The notes under the pieces: generated by a model | Databases searched by the model: none | What the model was told of the DNA's origin: nothing | The model's input: the letters and a program-made list of their open reading frames with translations, nothing else | Source: Membranipora membranacea | Lineage: Eukaryota; Bryozoa; Gymnolaemata; Cheilostomatida; Membraniporidae | Assembly: GCA_914767715.1 (NCBI GenBank) | Contig: OU612071.1 | Span: 14,690,948-14,754,947, forward strand | Length of the DNA: 64,000 bases | Direction: 5' to 3' | Shown here: positions 1 to 12,348 of the stretch, piece by piece | Layout of the letters: each line of letters begins with the position of its first letter | How positions within the stretch are numbered: the stretch's first letter is position 1 | Position numbers and translations under genes: made by a program

Positions 1-818
1 CCTTTGCTTAACACTAGCGTACAGGGACATTGTTTGATTTACTTACTGTAGTCCTCTTGATCCTAATCATTAGTTGCAAAGAACCACTGTGCGCACAGAA
101 CTACTTTTTTGGCAAAATCGTAGCGAAATTTAAAGTGATTGCAGTGATTACTCTCTGATTACAGATGGGCTGATAAGTCTAACGGTACAGGAAACTCATA
201 TTATGGAAAAGCTTATGGCGAGTCTCGGCCGTTTGGTCATCTTTTTTTTTCAGGTTGGTAGTGCTCACCTTCCTCTGTGTATGTATGCTTCTGTCATGTG
301 TTAGGTGAGCGTAATGAGAACTCGGTGTCAAACTCAGTGAATAGTACTGATGACAAATGCATAGATTTATAATTTGAATTTGGTGTCTACTAATCGTCTT
401 GTCACTGTGACTGAAGTTCTTGTAGCATAAGAAAATATTGAAAATAGAGTATATATCAATATCATTGTGTAGCTTCCTTTTTATGATTGAGATGACTGCC
501 TGTAGGTAGATTTCTTGGACAAAAAAATTATAAATACTAAGTAAGTTCTGGTTGATCACTATATGGACAGTGTTAAAGTATATATGGCACAAAGGAAATT
601 GACTGTTATGTGTCCTGAATTATATATTCTATCAAAAACTCTTATTTCATGCGCAGCCTTAACAGAAATTTAAGATTATTTTGGACATGTCTGCAATCAG
701 TGCTGGACAAAAATCACGATTCTTTGCTTTAGATATTGATTACTTGTATTATAAATGTCAATTTTGATGTCATCCAATGGCGGAATGTAAATGCTTGATG
801 ATGTTTTACCTTTTACAG

Positions 819-1062
819 TCAGTGGGGATTTTTCTTGGAGAGCTGAGCTGTCTGATAGTATTTAAGATAGTGTACGCTTACTGGAAGGCTAAGCGTGACG
901 CCGGTGAGGAGACGAGTCACGGTATTAATAAACTAGTCGACGGTAATCAGGATTTCAGCCCCCTGATATTCTGGCCGGCCGCTTTGTGCGATATGTGTGG
1001 TACTACTCTTATGTACATCGGACTTAACACGACAGACGCTTCCAGCTTTCAGATGCTCAGAG
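819..1062 (+). CDS. SLC35F6: Single internal exon of an SLC35F6-type solute carrier
   Basis: The exon starts after a TTTTACAG acceptor and ends at a G|GTTTG donor (phase 0 in, phase 1 out). It encodes about 81 residues. These match the early part of SLC35F6 (C2orf18/TANGO9), a multi-pass drug/metabolite-transporter superfamily protein of lysosomal and mitochondrial membranes, as I remember it: VGIFLGELSCL (a membrane helix), a hydrophilic loop, then PALCDMCGTTLMYIGLN-like text and ASSFQMLRG. The intron position before the first residue agrees with the vertebrate gene. No neighbouring exon was found on the right before the minus-strand gene at 7.6 kb; the upstream exon may lie outside the window. 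It may be part of a gene with very long introns or a stranded fragment. Confidence 0.75.
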
Positions 1063-4000
1063 GTTTGTTACTAACCTTAGTGTCAGAATTTAATGCATTG
1101 TGTATGTGAAGGTTTTGTAACTTGGTCTATCAGTAAGCTAATATCTCTGAGATATTCAGTCATGAGTAAATTCACTAACTGGTTTTGTCAGAACTTGGAT
1201 TTTCTTGTTGTGGGTCTGAATTTGTAAGGTATCTGTATTGTATAGCAGTTTCACTAGATTACTTACATTATTCTCATACACATCGGCTATTCACCGGTGA
1301 CCCTACAATAGAGCGTCTCGTGACAAATACTTAGGAAAGATTAGATAACATTCTTGTCAACTAATCACCTTCAAGGTCTTGTGATTTGAGCGCTCGCTCG
1401 TAATAACTTTCAACAGCTTACGGAAACATGGCTCACAGATGGTATTGTGGGGGTGCAGGCTTAACAAAGATCGGATTTTCACTGCGCAAAGGGCTGAGGC
1501 AAAAATTGTATCTTCGTCGCTGCTGAGATGAGGGTCATCAAAATATAAAGTAAGAGTGTCGAAATTGGCGGGAAAATATGACCAGAACATTCAGTCAATA
1601 ATCATAGGATGTTTGTACCACTACAAATATTACATATATGTGCACTCTAAAATGCTGTACTCATATGCTTGCTTGCCTGGATCACATTTACTATAAAATG
1701 ATGGAGTATAGCAAACAAACAGTATAGCAACAGCCTCTCTCATTAAATCTGAGGTGACCACTGCTGTGTGGTCAGACCATCCTGGTTCTTTAAAAAAAAA
1801 ATATTGTTATAAGACCTAACGCAAATATACTAACGACACGAAAGCCATCCAACGCTGGAATGATCCAAAAAAAAACCAAGTTCTTCCAGTTGTCAATGTG
1901 TGGCATTGTCAAGGAGGTCTGTCTGCCTAGAAAAAATTGTGGGAGAGAAGAGGATTCACCCTAGGAGTTTAGGGAAGTCTTGTGAAAATGAGCATTGCCT
2001 GTGATCCTCCTAGCAAGTAAATATTTTGAAGCAGTTATGAACAAAAAAAACAAGAAGCAACCTGTTGACAAGACAATAGACAGCTTGGATATCCATGTTG
2101 ATAGTTTGCGGAATAGGATACCAAATCTACATTGCATAAAAAAACTACACCAGTCCTCCTATTTCCGAAATAGGAAGAGCCTGGTGTGAAAAATATTGAG
2201 CTGTCTCACACTATCTAAACCAACATTTCATGAATTTGGGCGAAGGATCTTTTCTCACTCGAAATTTCTTAATGAGGATTGCAATGCAAACATCAGCTAA
2301 AGGAAATGTGAGCTTCTTTTCAAAGCCAAAAAATCTGTGAACACTGATGATTAACTGCCACAATCACAACAAAAAAAATTTGCCTAATTCTAGTGTGGTT
2401 CATTCATGGACATTGTTCGTCCATGATTATACAACAACAGTACATTAACACATGGGAAACGACTTGGCAGCTGATTGATAAGGATACCAAAACCATCATA
2501 TCCACAAGCAGCAACGGAAGGTCAAAGGGAACAATGGTATGCCCTACGTTAGGGTCAGCATATATCGATAGCTGTATTCCCTCATAAAGATAATATAAGT
2601 TTCTCAATTCCTTTCAACTGATCTACTGGTGACTGCATTGGATGCATCAGAACCAAACACAACAGAAGGCTCTAAGTCTTGATTAAGACCAAATCGATGA
2701 TTTTTAGAATTAGCTCAAAGAGCCGCCTACTGACAGTATTCTCTCTGGAAAACTTTCTTAGAATAGAAATTTCTTGGTGCACCAATTGATTGGTTTGAGC
2801 ATTGATCCTCATCTTATGCATATAAGAAAAAGGCCAAGGAAAGATGCATTTGTTTGTTACAGCTCAACTGAATGTTTCTTTTCGACTATAATGAATTTTA
2901 TTTATCCGATGTTACATGATATGATACATGATACATGATACATGATGCATGATACAAATCAACTTACTGTATACCTGTGTTATTCTTAAATCAACAAACA
3001 CACAGTTATATTACATTGAGATTTTTTGAATATAAAATGTCTAATGCTGTCAAAAACTCCTCAATATTTTAGTTACACAGCAATTGGAAGCACATTTTTA
3101 TGTGAATGTTTTTCAGATTTTGGAATGGATTTTGAGTGGATCAAGTATCACTCTCTGATATCTACAAGACCCATATAATACTAACAATCAGTCCGGCTTC
3201 ACCGACCTGGTATCCTTTTATTACCAACCAACAGAAGGGGAGCTTGAGTAAACGCAATGACTTGCGCTCCAGATCATTTAAAGTGATGAGAAGAACTACT
3301 GTGATCGCCTTGCAGCTGTCAAAATTAGCACATTATCAAAGGCACTAAATCAACACTGCCATGAAAAACAAGGGTTAAAGGATTTACTGGGCAGTCTTTG
3401 ACATGAGAGGAGGAAAGAAACAAAGAAGAAAAAAATTGGTGTCTTAAAATCAATTTATCTTGCACTCTTGATTGCAAACTTTAAAAACAAATACAGAAGC
3501 GTGAAAAAAGGCTTGCAGTCTAAATCAAAACTTCAGCGACCCTCCAACAAACCCAATCAAAATAGTTTATGGAACCGGGATCGAAATTTCGAAGAATCCG
3601 AAGGACCATAAAAATTAATGATGATTCTGCAAATCTCATAGAAATCTCATCAAGAATATTGGACATCTAGTCAAAACAGCAGAACGAAGTTACCTTCTAT
3701 TGAATACATCTGTATCGCACCATAAATGATGGATTGAAAAAAAAGTGTGTTGCACCTCACCCATTCTCTCATAGAAAATTTTTTGAAAGGACTGTTTCTG
3801 CTCGACAGGGGACTAGATATTAGACTAGATAGATTCTGACAGATATAAGTGTAATGTAATCGATATGCTCTGATTAAATATGTGTCATGACATCAATGTT
3901 TACTCTGCTTGTTTCTATTAATTGAAGCTGGAGACTTGTGAGCTCATTATCCGTTGACTGGCAGCGAGAAATATTGCAGGAAATCAAATGACACCATCTC

Positions 4001-5285
4001 ATCAAATGATTAGGTTATTGAGGGTATTTTTGAAAATCAAGGAGATAATGAGATACCAACGCATCACAGTCTCAATCTAGAAGAAGACCCGGTACATTTT
4101 CGAGATATTCAGGGCATTTAAACTTATCTTGCAAAGAAAAAAAGAGATGCAAAGTGGCGATAGAAAAGCAAGAACCGAGAGTTCTGCTTGCAAGGGTAAT
4201 GGCACAATCGCAGAGGTTGAAACTGGTTGATTGGAAGCAGGCATCTGGAACCTCCTGAGCACATCAGAATCACTTGTTGAGGGGATAAGTTTAAATGGTG
4301 GTGTTAAAGAGAAGACCAAACAACTACCTGCTCTCAACCAGCTCTCAATTATATAATAGAGAGGAAATCACGATCACGATTTGAACAGTGCTGGTGCCAA
4401 TGGAAATAAAATAAAGACAAAGGGGAAGTATTTGTAACATGTAAAAGAAACCTAAAAGCTGTCTAACATAGCAAAGGCATCGGTGAGGTCAATCAGTTGG
4501 ATGTGTATGATAATGCGAATAAATAATAGATTCCCTGATATATTTTGAGATTAATATATTCCTTTCCTTTTTATGTGTTGACAACGACTTGCACTGATGT
4601 GAAGTCATAGGAAGTATTTCATATTGGTATTAGTGATTAGTGACAATCATCAACCATTAACAGCCGTAACCCATTGTGAAACATACCCTCTACTAAGGCT
4701 GTATCTGCAATGGCTGATGACAGCATGCATGCAGAGAGCTGTTCCATACAAAATCATGACATTTTGTTGTTTCATATAGAAGACCTCCAATATGTAATCT
4801 AATCTAACCCAAAAGGACTATTTGAGCAATCAAAGTCTTTAATTATCTTTTGGTAAATTCAGGGATTAAAACCTGCAACCGACTGGTCTAGGGGCAGATA
4901 GACTAACCACTGGGCCATACTGATTGTTTTTGGGATTAGTGATATGTATTGCTATACCATCAGATAATAGAGATGCTGACAATAGTGCTCATTCTAATCT
5001 GAAGTTATGGTAGGATACCTGATAAAGTCTGCGTGATGCCGATTTTGTTTCAAGAAGACTTATTAGAGGGCCATTAACATCAATAATCAGTGATTTTTAT
5101 AATCTTGCTGGTCGATCAATTGAGGCTTGGATAAGAAGAATTTGAGTTCAGGTTGTTGGGTTACATTAAGAGATGCCTACAATGACTGTGACACACTGCA
5201 ATCATATCATAGGCTGAGCTATAATACAAGTTTTTTCATCTTGCATATATCTGTTTTGGGGAATGCAGTCCTCGATGACATTATA
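1063..5285. other. Intergenic or intronic, no supported gene
   Basis: AT-rich DNA in which I see no exon with good splice sites. A short 7-bp tandem repeat (ACATGAT-like) lies at about 2911-2955. A tRNA-like SINE fragment at 4860-4925 is listed separately. Confidence 0.5.
4860..4925 (-). mobile_element. tRNA-like head of a SINE
   Basis: On the minus strand an A-box-like stretch (TGGCCCAGTGGTTAG) is followed about 25 bases later by a B-box-like stretch (GGTTGCAGGTTTTAATCCC). The acceptor arms do not pair, so this is not an intact tRNA. A non-tRNA tail seems to follow toward lower coordinates. This is typical of an RNA polymerase III-promoted, tRNA-derived SINE. Confidence 0.5.
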
Positions 5286-5690
5286 CCCAGCAAACACAAA
5301 ATGTTATGAAAACCTTCTGATAACATTATCATAACAGTAGTGGTCCTCGTGATAACGTCGTGCCACGACATCAAAATAGCAAAATGTGTAGACACAATTT
5401 TATTGCCGTGATAATAGTTTCGAACGATGTTTTACAAAATGTTTTCATAACAGTTTCACGATAAAATTTTTTATCATTGAAACCCAGTATCGTGGCGATT
5501 CCCTGAGCGCATTTTGCCCGATATTTGAAGAAACCATCTACATAATGTCTTTATAACAATCCAATCCGTCATCGTCGAACTCTACTAAAAACACGTTTTT
5601 GCCCGATATTTGGAGAAACCATTTATATAACGTCATCATGACAATCCAATTCGTCAATGCTGAACTCTATTAAAATTTCCAAATTTAAAT
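5286..5690 (+). mobile_element. Non-autonomous element with CCCAGCAAAC end
   Basis: It begins CCCAGCAAACACAAAATGTT. The end of the element at 19211 is the reverse complement of the same motif. Inside, a block of about 88 bp starting TTTGCCCGATATTTG is present twice in tandem (about 5508-5594 and 5596-5681) with moderate divergence. No coding capacity. The right boundary is uncertain. Confidence 0.5.
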
Positions 5691-6972
5691 GACTTGACGA
5701 TTTGCACGGCACAGCAATGACAGTAAGACAACAGCCATTGCTTCAGCACTACAACTTTCAAAGCTCTGTTTACCTCACAAGTCTATCAAATCCTCATATT
5801 CGTCATTTGATTAGCAAAGAGTGTAGTGATGTTCCAAGTTGTTTTATTCATTGCAAAATAATGTTCAATGATGATTATATACGTGTAATCAACAATTTTG
5901 TTTATCAAAAGTAAAAAATGAACATTAATGGTGGAGAAAAATAAAATTGGTTAGATATCTATTTTTTTACTTTATTGGCTATCTATGCTGCAGTCATCGC
6001 TGTCCCCATTCAGAGTAAGCTCTGTGATTTTCTAAAAGAAGGGAATAACAACACATTCTTATTACAGTTGGTTTCCTACAATGTATTTGGTTCAACTTCA
6101 CCGATACAATGCTTCTTTCAAGACTCCTTTGTATTTTAAGGAGTTGTCCGCTCTTGTACAGAGGTCTGAGCTCAAAGCTCAAAATAGTTATATGATTCGT
6201 TGGATTGAATGGTAACAGAGTCAGATAGTAAACTCAAAAAGGGCTCCAAAAATAAAAATTTATCATTCGTTGAGCATCGGCTTAGCAATGACCTTTGTTA
6301 TTTGCTCGCTACTTTTAGTTCTAACAAGCTGCATACATATTTGTAACTTGTTTAGAGAAACTTACTTGAAAGACCTTAAACAATCTTAAGTCTTTCAATT
6401 AAACTTGACTACCTGGAGCTTGAACTGCAATTAACCTAAAAGTGCCAGTCTGTGTGCAATTCATTGTACTGAGCCAGATAGTATGTCTTGACAAGCTTTG
6501 TCGGCGCCCCCTCCCCACCCAACAAAGGTTGTCATGACAGGCCATTTGCCACTCAACTTACATTTTTTTTCCAACACTAAAGTTGATGCCGCCCTTCTGA
6601 GTAGGTGCGGCTCTACAGAGATCCCCCATCTTCTCTATCACCGCAGTGTCATTGTATCCCAGTGCCCTCACAGCTCCTTTGAAAGATAAACATATCAATT
6701 ACTAGAAGGCAGCGCAGGCAGTGCAGGCAGTCAAACAAAACTGGGGTAAAACATTGTGAACATAAGAAACTTAAACAAAGCCCAATATACAGATAAGGCA
6801 CTTGAGGTTTGACCATTGAAATGTTTATTGGCAATGTTGTTCTCATTTGGTCTGCAGTCCAGGTTTTATTTACTACTTGATCAACTTTAATTGGGTTTTG
6901 AGTTTGAAATTGCATGATATTGAGCAGCGTTCCACAATCACGTTCGAGCTGTTATTTGTTAAAGAAATCATT

Positions 6973-7280
6973 TACCCTATAGGAGTTTAATTTAGCTAGA
7001 GTTAAATTTCGCTAGTAGGCTTACTAGTGAAAATTTAAAAAAAATGTCAAAGCTGGGATTCAAACCCAGGGCATAATTCTCCATCTGATTGCAAGGCAGA
7101 CACTTAGACCACTACACCATGCTAGCTTGCATGCTTGGGAAGGTGTATTCCTGTATAATTGTACATTGTTTATGCAACTATGGTGAGTGAGTTTAATTTA
7201 AGATACACTAAATTTCGCAATCTAGGAATCAACCGAAATGCGAATCCTAAATGCTGCGAAAACTAAACTCCTATAGGGTA
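6973..7280. mobile_element. TA-flanked MITE enclosing a tRNA-like segment
   Basis: The left end reads TACCCTATAGGAGTTTA and the right end is its near-exact reverse complement (AAACTCCTATAGGGTA). If TA is the target duplication, the inverted repeat begins CCCTATAGGAGTTTA, a mariner-like arrangement. Between the repeats, on the minus strand at about 7045-7125, lies a tRNA-like sequence with an A-box-like TGGTGTAGTGG, a 7-base anticodon-type loop (CTTGCAA) and a clear B-box (GGGTTTGAATCCC). The acceptor stem does not pair. No protein-coding content. Confidence 0.7.
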
Positions 7281-7591
7281 GATTAAAATTAATATCAGTT
7301 GATCTCGAAAAGCTCAAACTCAAAATATGATTGATGATAACACCGTTGCTACTACACATCCCAATGGTGTAATGGCACCCTAGAATAAATGCATCACTGC
7401 TAATACTCCATTTAATGTCCTGTCTAGATTTATCATAAAATTTTTGAAGTACAGTGAGAACCACTACCCCTGCCTGCTCATAAATACCCTTAAAAACTCA
7501 CAGAGTAAATAATGAATAACAATTGTCCATGTTGCCCATCACATGAGGGTTCATACTAAATGCCTTACACAAGTAGTTGTCTTCCAAAACC

Positions 7592-10500
7592 TCATGGGCA
7601 GGTAACTTCCGCTATACATTCTGAAAGCACTCATTGAATCAACAAAGGTGTGTAAATTACGCTTGAGGCAGCATTTTGTCATCAAAGCCTTTACTTACTT
7701 CCTATCGTCTTGAAGACTCTTGTGCCTGCAAGGCACTGTTTTGTCTTTGTGCCCTGCAGCGTGAAATGCTGCCAAACATGGTTTGAAGCCACTCTCCTCA
7801 TTGTGGTGAAAACAGCCTCGGTGAGGCTCCTTCCTCCGATTGTCTCACAGAATTTTTGCTGCAAGAATAAATTTTATGAAAACTGAAAACAACATTTTTA
7901 TAATGGCGTCTCTGTATATGTGTCATGAAAGTTAAAAAGTCTGTTTTTTTCCGTCCAGGCCCCCATGTAGCCGATCTGGCGATATGGTTGACATTCTGTA
8001 ATTCGCCTTCTCTTTGCCGTTATGGTTAATAAGAGCAAACTAATTCGAGCACAGTCATGATTCATCAGATGTAGATCATGTGCTGCAGAAATGATTCTTC
8101 CCTTCACCTATTTTTGCAGCATATTTGCTACCCAAAATTTTTGATATTGCAAATTAAAATACTGATTAACCACTGGTCTACTTACAAACTGCTGATACTT
8201 GGTATCATCCTTTCTGAGTTGCTCGTTGAAAAGCATGAGCTCCTCTGGAGATTCCAGAGGGCTCTCAAACATGTCGACTATGTTTTTCTCGACTGCAGAG
8301 AAACTGCCACTCTCTTTTGTTTCGCAAAGAATATATTGGGGTACTTTGTCCTGTATTTGAGGGAAGACTGTGGATGAATTACTTTGCCTGATTGTGTTGG
8401 TGTTGGCAGTAAGTGACATCCTAATAATTGACAAACAGATAAAAAAGTGTATCATTTAGATTGAAATGGTCGCTGCCATCCAGGGAGTATTAATCTATTT
8501 ATCAACATTCAAATAACTCACTTTCAATTTTCTGATTTGAAGTTTCCCCCAACACCACACACGATTGTGAATATCCATCTACAATAAAAACTTGGAATTA
8601 AAATATCATAGTATTCCATTCAATGCTAAAAGTTGCTTATCAACAGTTCAATCAGGAGTTGTCCACCATTTTTCACAGAGGGGGACAACTCATAAGATAT
8701 TTATGTATTTCGTTACTAATAGGGTTGTGTTGTTATAGTATACCATTGTTGAGCTGAAAAAGTGACCAATGCGCTTAAATATAGTTACATAACAAAGGTA
8801 GCGAGGTGGTCCACAGTTTTGATAGGAACAGATGATAAATATCCGTCTAGCAAACTTGACTGAGCTATTGTAGTCCGGAAATTACCGTTTCGATTCGGAT
8901 CAAGTTGGTCACATTTATCATCAGCAACAAAATTGATTACTCTGCAGTGATCTCGGCCAATCTATCGGTTGGAATTTATTCAAATATTTGACCAAATTAT
9001 GTGAAAAGGATTTCAGATGATAAGTTTTCAAAAATCTTAAGCTTATCTGTAATCTTTTTGAAATTGTCCTGCTATAGGTTCAATCCAACTTCATCTTACT
9101 GCAATGAACATGTTTTAAAGAGTGCACTGATATATTGAACCACCTATGCATGTTTCTGAGGCATTCCAATTAAGTGTTAGAAGCGGAAGCAGATCTCAGT
9201 TCCGGTCCAAAGTTGTCTGGCTATTATCTGTTCCAATATTATTCTCTCATTTGAGCAATACAGTTCAAGTCTCAGAAAAAACTGGATACTGTATCTTTGT
9301 TGCAATGAGCCTGATTTTTGTACAGAGACTAAAAGGAGAAAGGGATACTTACGCGTACTAGGCGATGGTTCTGGACTCATAATTCTGGGCTTTTTTCTTT
9401 CGGAGTTGAAATGAGATCTTCATCTAAAAACAAAGAATTTTTTTGCTAGCAATCGATAAATTGTTAGGTACTTATTCTGAAGTCGTATTTTCACTCTCTC
9501 TAAACTTAACAACAAAACAAAGTGGCTGCTTTTAATGTAAATATGGGTTATCAATGAACCGAAATGGATCCATGATATTCATCTTTGGCAGAAACCATCT
9601 AAATATTGAACCCATGGTGGACGTTAACTGTCAACGGATGTTAGTTGATATTGAAGATACCAAGAGAGAAATAGATGTTTAGCACTTCTGGTGTATTTCA
9701 ATTATTGTTCACAGATGGTCGGAGTTGTCAACCCCTTTCCCGTGACATCGCAACTCCAAGGCAATGTCAAAAATAGACTTGGCTGATAATAATGATCCCT
9801 TCCTGCGACTACAACAACGCCCGGATGATTGGGCAAGTTTATTGTGTTGCAAAATTCAGAGATATCGAATCATTGAACATATATATTGGGAAGAGGCTGC
9901 CTCGAATAACATTATAGGTTATTAAATCAATTCTGAGTCAAGTGCATCTGGTGGGGCCCGCTATCATGATTCTTCTATAATCGGTCTTTAAGTTGGTAAT
10001 GCATTTTATCTCATGAATCAATCTTGAGTTATAACTCACCATGAGAGGTCTTTAGATCAAATGACGGTAGTGGTATAGCCATACTACTGCCATCATGTGT
10101 ACTATTGTCATCATTTGCACCATTCCTCTCTTCTCCATCACCATCATCTTTAAAAAATTACAACTGAATTATTTTCTTAGTCGAATGATTGCACCGGGCA
10201 CAAAATTGTTTATTATATGGACCATAACAAACCACAGATCATATTTAACGTATTGCCGTATTGCCGGCAAGGGGTTTGAGTGCAACAAATCGATAATGGT
10301 GCTCAATGTGGGATACATTTTAATATATATCACAGTATAAAGGAAACGCTGACTGGCAGCAAGACCTAGACCGGCCATAACGTGTATAGTAATGATCAAC
10401 TCACACCAAATATCAAAACACCGATACCGGTACTGCAAATCATGCATACACATCATGACAGTGACCACTCCTTACTGCTATCAGTTCCCAACCAAAGATT

Positions 10501-12348
10501 TAGTGGTCCTTTTCGCTACATAAACCAACCAACCGCAACTGCATGCCCTAAATTAAATGTGAAAATAAAAGAATGTTGCATACACTTACTAGGGTCCTTC
10601 TGAATTCGCTGGGGAGATGACAGAGTTGTTTCCTCAAGCTTTGTTCACCAGCCTCTGTATCTACATAAACACAGTATTTTCAAACCAAAACATCAATGTT
10701 AACCTGTTTGTGGTATGAAATCATTAGTTCAGTCTGCGCTTGTTTACCAGAAATAAATTGCCTCGCCAATAGTTTATATTGACAACATCCAACAACCCAA
10801 ATACTTGTAAGAATTCCTAAAATAAAAGTCCTTGACTCTTTTTACAAGGGAAATCTTAAGCAGCACCAATTTTTATGTAGCAGTACAGCGACCTGTGAAG
10901 CATCGAGATCAAACAGGACTAAATATATACATATGCAGTGCTGTTCCTTGAGTTTTCAATGGTCGAAAGCGCAGACACTTGATTTGAATGTCAGGCCATG
11001 TGAATATTTCTTTGAATGATTGACAAATTTTTTTAGAATTACCCCATTCTGATTCCTGGTTGTTGCGGATAGAAAATTTTGATGTCTCAGCAACACAGAA
11101 GAAGCAGTTGAAGAATTTTGGATGAGATTTTACCTCAATCCTTAGTGTAAATATTGATGCTTAGTGATAGTAATTAATTCAGACATAGGAAAGGACAGCC
11201 TTTAAACCGAACCATTACCTCCAACCTAACAGCAACCACATTGCTGGGGACATCAGTTATATTTATTTATATTTTTGTGTAAAGTTTAACTAACCAGTAG
11301 TGATACCATCCTTCTTTCTTGCTTGCGACTCATACACCTTGGCCTTTTCGTGGTCCTCTGGAATGAAAATGCGTAACATTTTAGTGAGAGGGATGCTGGC
11401 ATATGTTTGCAACACAATCTTGCTTAATACTGCAAACTTTTGTAGATTGAACTTAAGTTTGGCTCTATTGTGCATGCGGTGGTCATGTTATGTGTGCAGC
11501 GCTCAAATACATATGAATTGACTGAGGTTGCAACTCCGAGTTCCATCCTGTTACTGAGGATATATGTATCAGCTGTGCTTTTTTTTGAAAATCTCTCATT
11601 TTAGAAATTATTTTTTGAGCTATAATCTCCGCTATAACCACCCTCGAAGATTCCACAGCCGATAATACCAAGTGAATGGGATATCCCACAAGAATTTATC
11701 GGCGTAATATAGTACTTTCCTATAGTGTGATGCAATCATGATAAATTATTGAAACCAATGCCGTAGACAATGTTAGCTTTGTCTCATTACCTGTAAGCTG
11801 CAATATCTTCGCGTCATACAACGTCCAATTGCCAATATCTGGAAATGCATGCTCCTTCCTGAGGCTTTTTCCGTTTGTGGTGGGTGGTCGCCAATAGCAT
11901 TTCTGGAAAAAATAATCAGAGCAGCTGTTACACTAGTCAATAAGAAAGGACTCCAAGATAACATTTGGAATATCCACAGATCAGTAAGGCATATGCACTT
12001 GCGAGGCTTTGTCTTGTCAATCCATGTTGGCGCTGCTAAACACCAATGTATACCAAAAATTAGTATTTGGGGCATTTCAACCATATGGCACTCTTTTCAA
12101 ATGAACCAACTTGATAAATCTTAAAAAATAGATTTGAAATCATTAAGATAAAACTGCATATTTGAATATTGGAAATTTAAAAAAAAAGTGTTTTGCTAAG
12201 AAAATTTATGACTCACCACAACTGAGTGTTTTAGCTTGTCCTTTTCCTTTAATAAAGTTGACTTTTTGATCCAATTACTGCTAACAATGCTTACTTCCTC
12301 TCTTCGAATGGAGCTGACGATGTAATACAATGGTGCTTTTGGAGCCAT
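7592..12348 (-). CDS. DUF4806-type protein gene, nine exons, frame interrupted
   Basis: Exons, 5' to 3' on the minus strand: 12348-12217 (ATG), 11902-11791, 11357-11295, 10660-10590, 10147-10040, 9423-9353, 8420-8186, 7858-7699, 7620-7592 (TGA). All have GT/AG sites and their phases chain, giving 981 coding bases. The N-terminus (MAPKAPLYYIVSS..., then CYWRPPTTNG, FPDIGNWTLYDAKI, EDHEKAKVYESQARKK) and the C-terminal pair (SPEELMLFNEQLRKDD; FCETIGGRSLTEAVFTTMRR) follow the order I know from invertebrate DUF4806 proteins, whose function is unknown. In the chained frame exon 5 has a TAA and exon 6 a TAG. Exon 5 looks far more protein-like (acidic, DDGDGEERNG) one frame over. Either an indel, alternative splicing or decay is involved. 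The short last exon is the least certain. Confidence 0.65.

Noticed and set aside
179-592. 137-codon minus-strand frame at the window start
   Set aside because: AT-rich composition, many Ile/Asn/Ser residues, no motif; typical of chance frames in such DNA.
1357-1590. 77-codon minus-strand frame (MFWSYFPANFDTL...)
   Set aside because: Mildly protein-like, but no recognisable family and no clear splice sites or promoter.
7045-7130. A genuine tRNA-Ala (TGC) gene
   Set aside because: Anticodon loop and B-box are good, but the acceptor ends do not pair and the segment lies inside a MITE.
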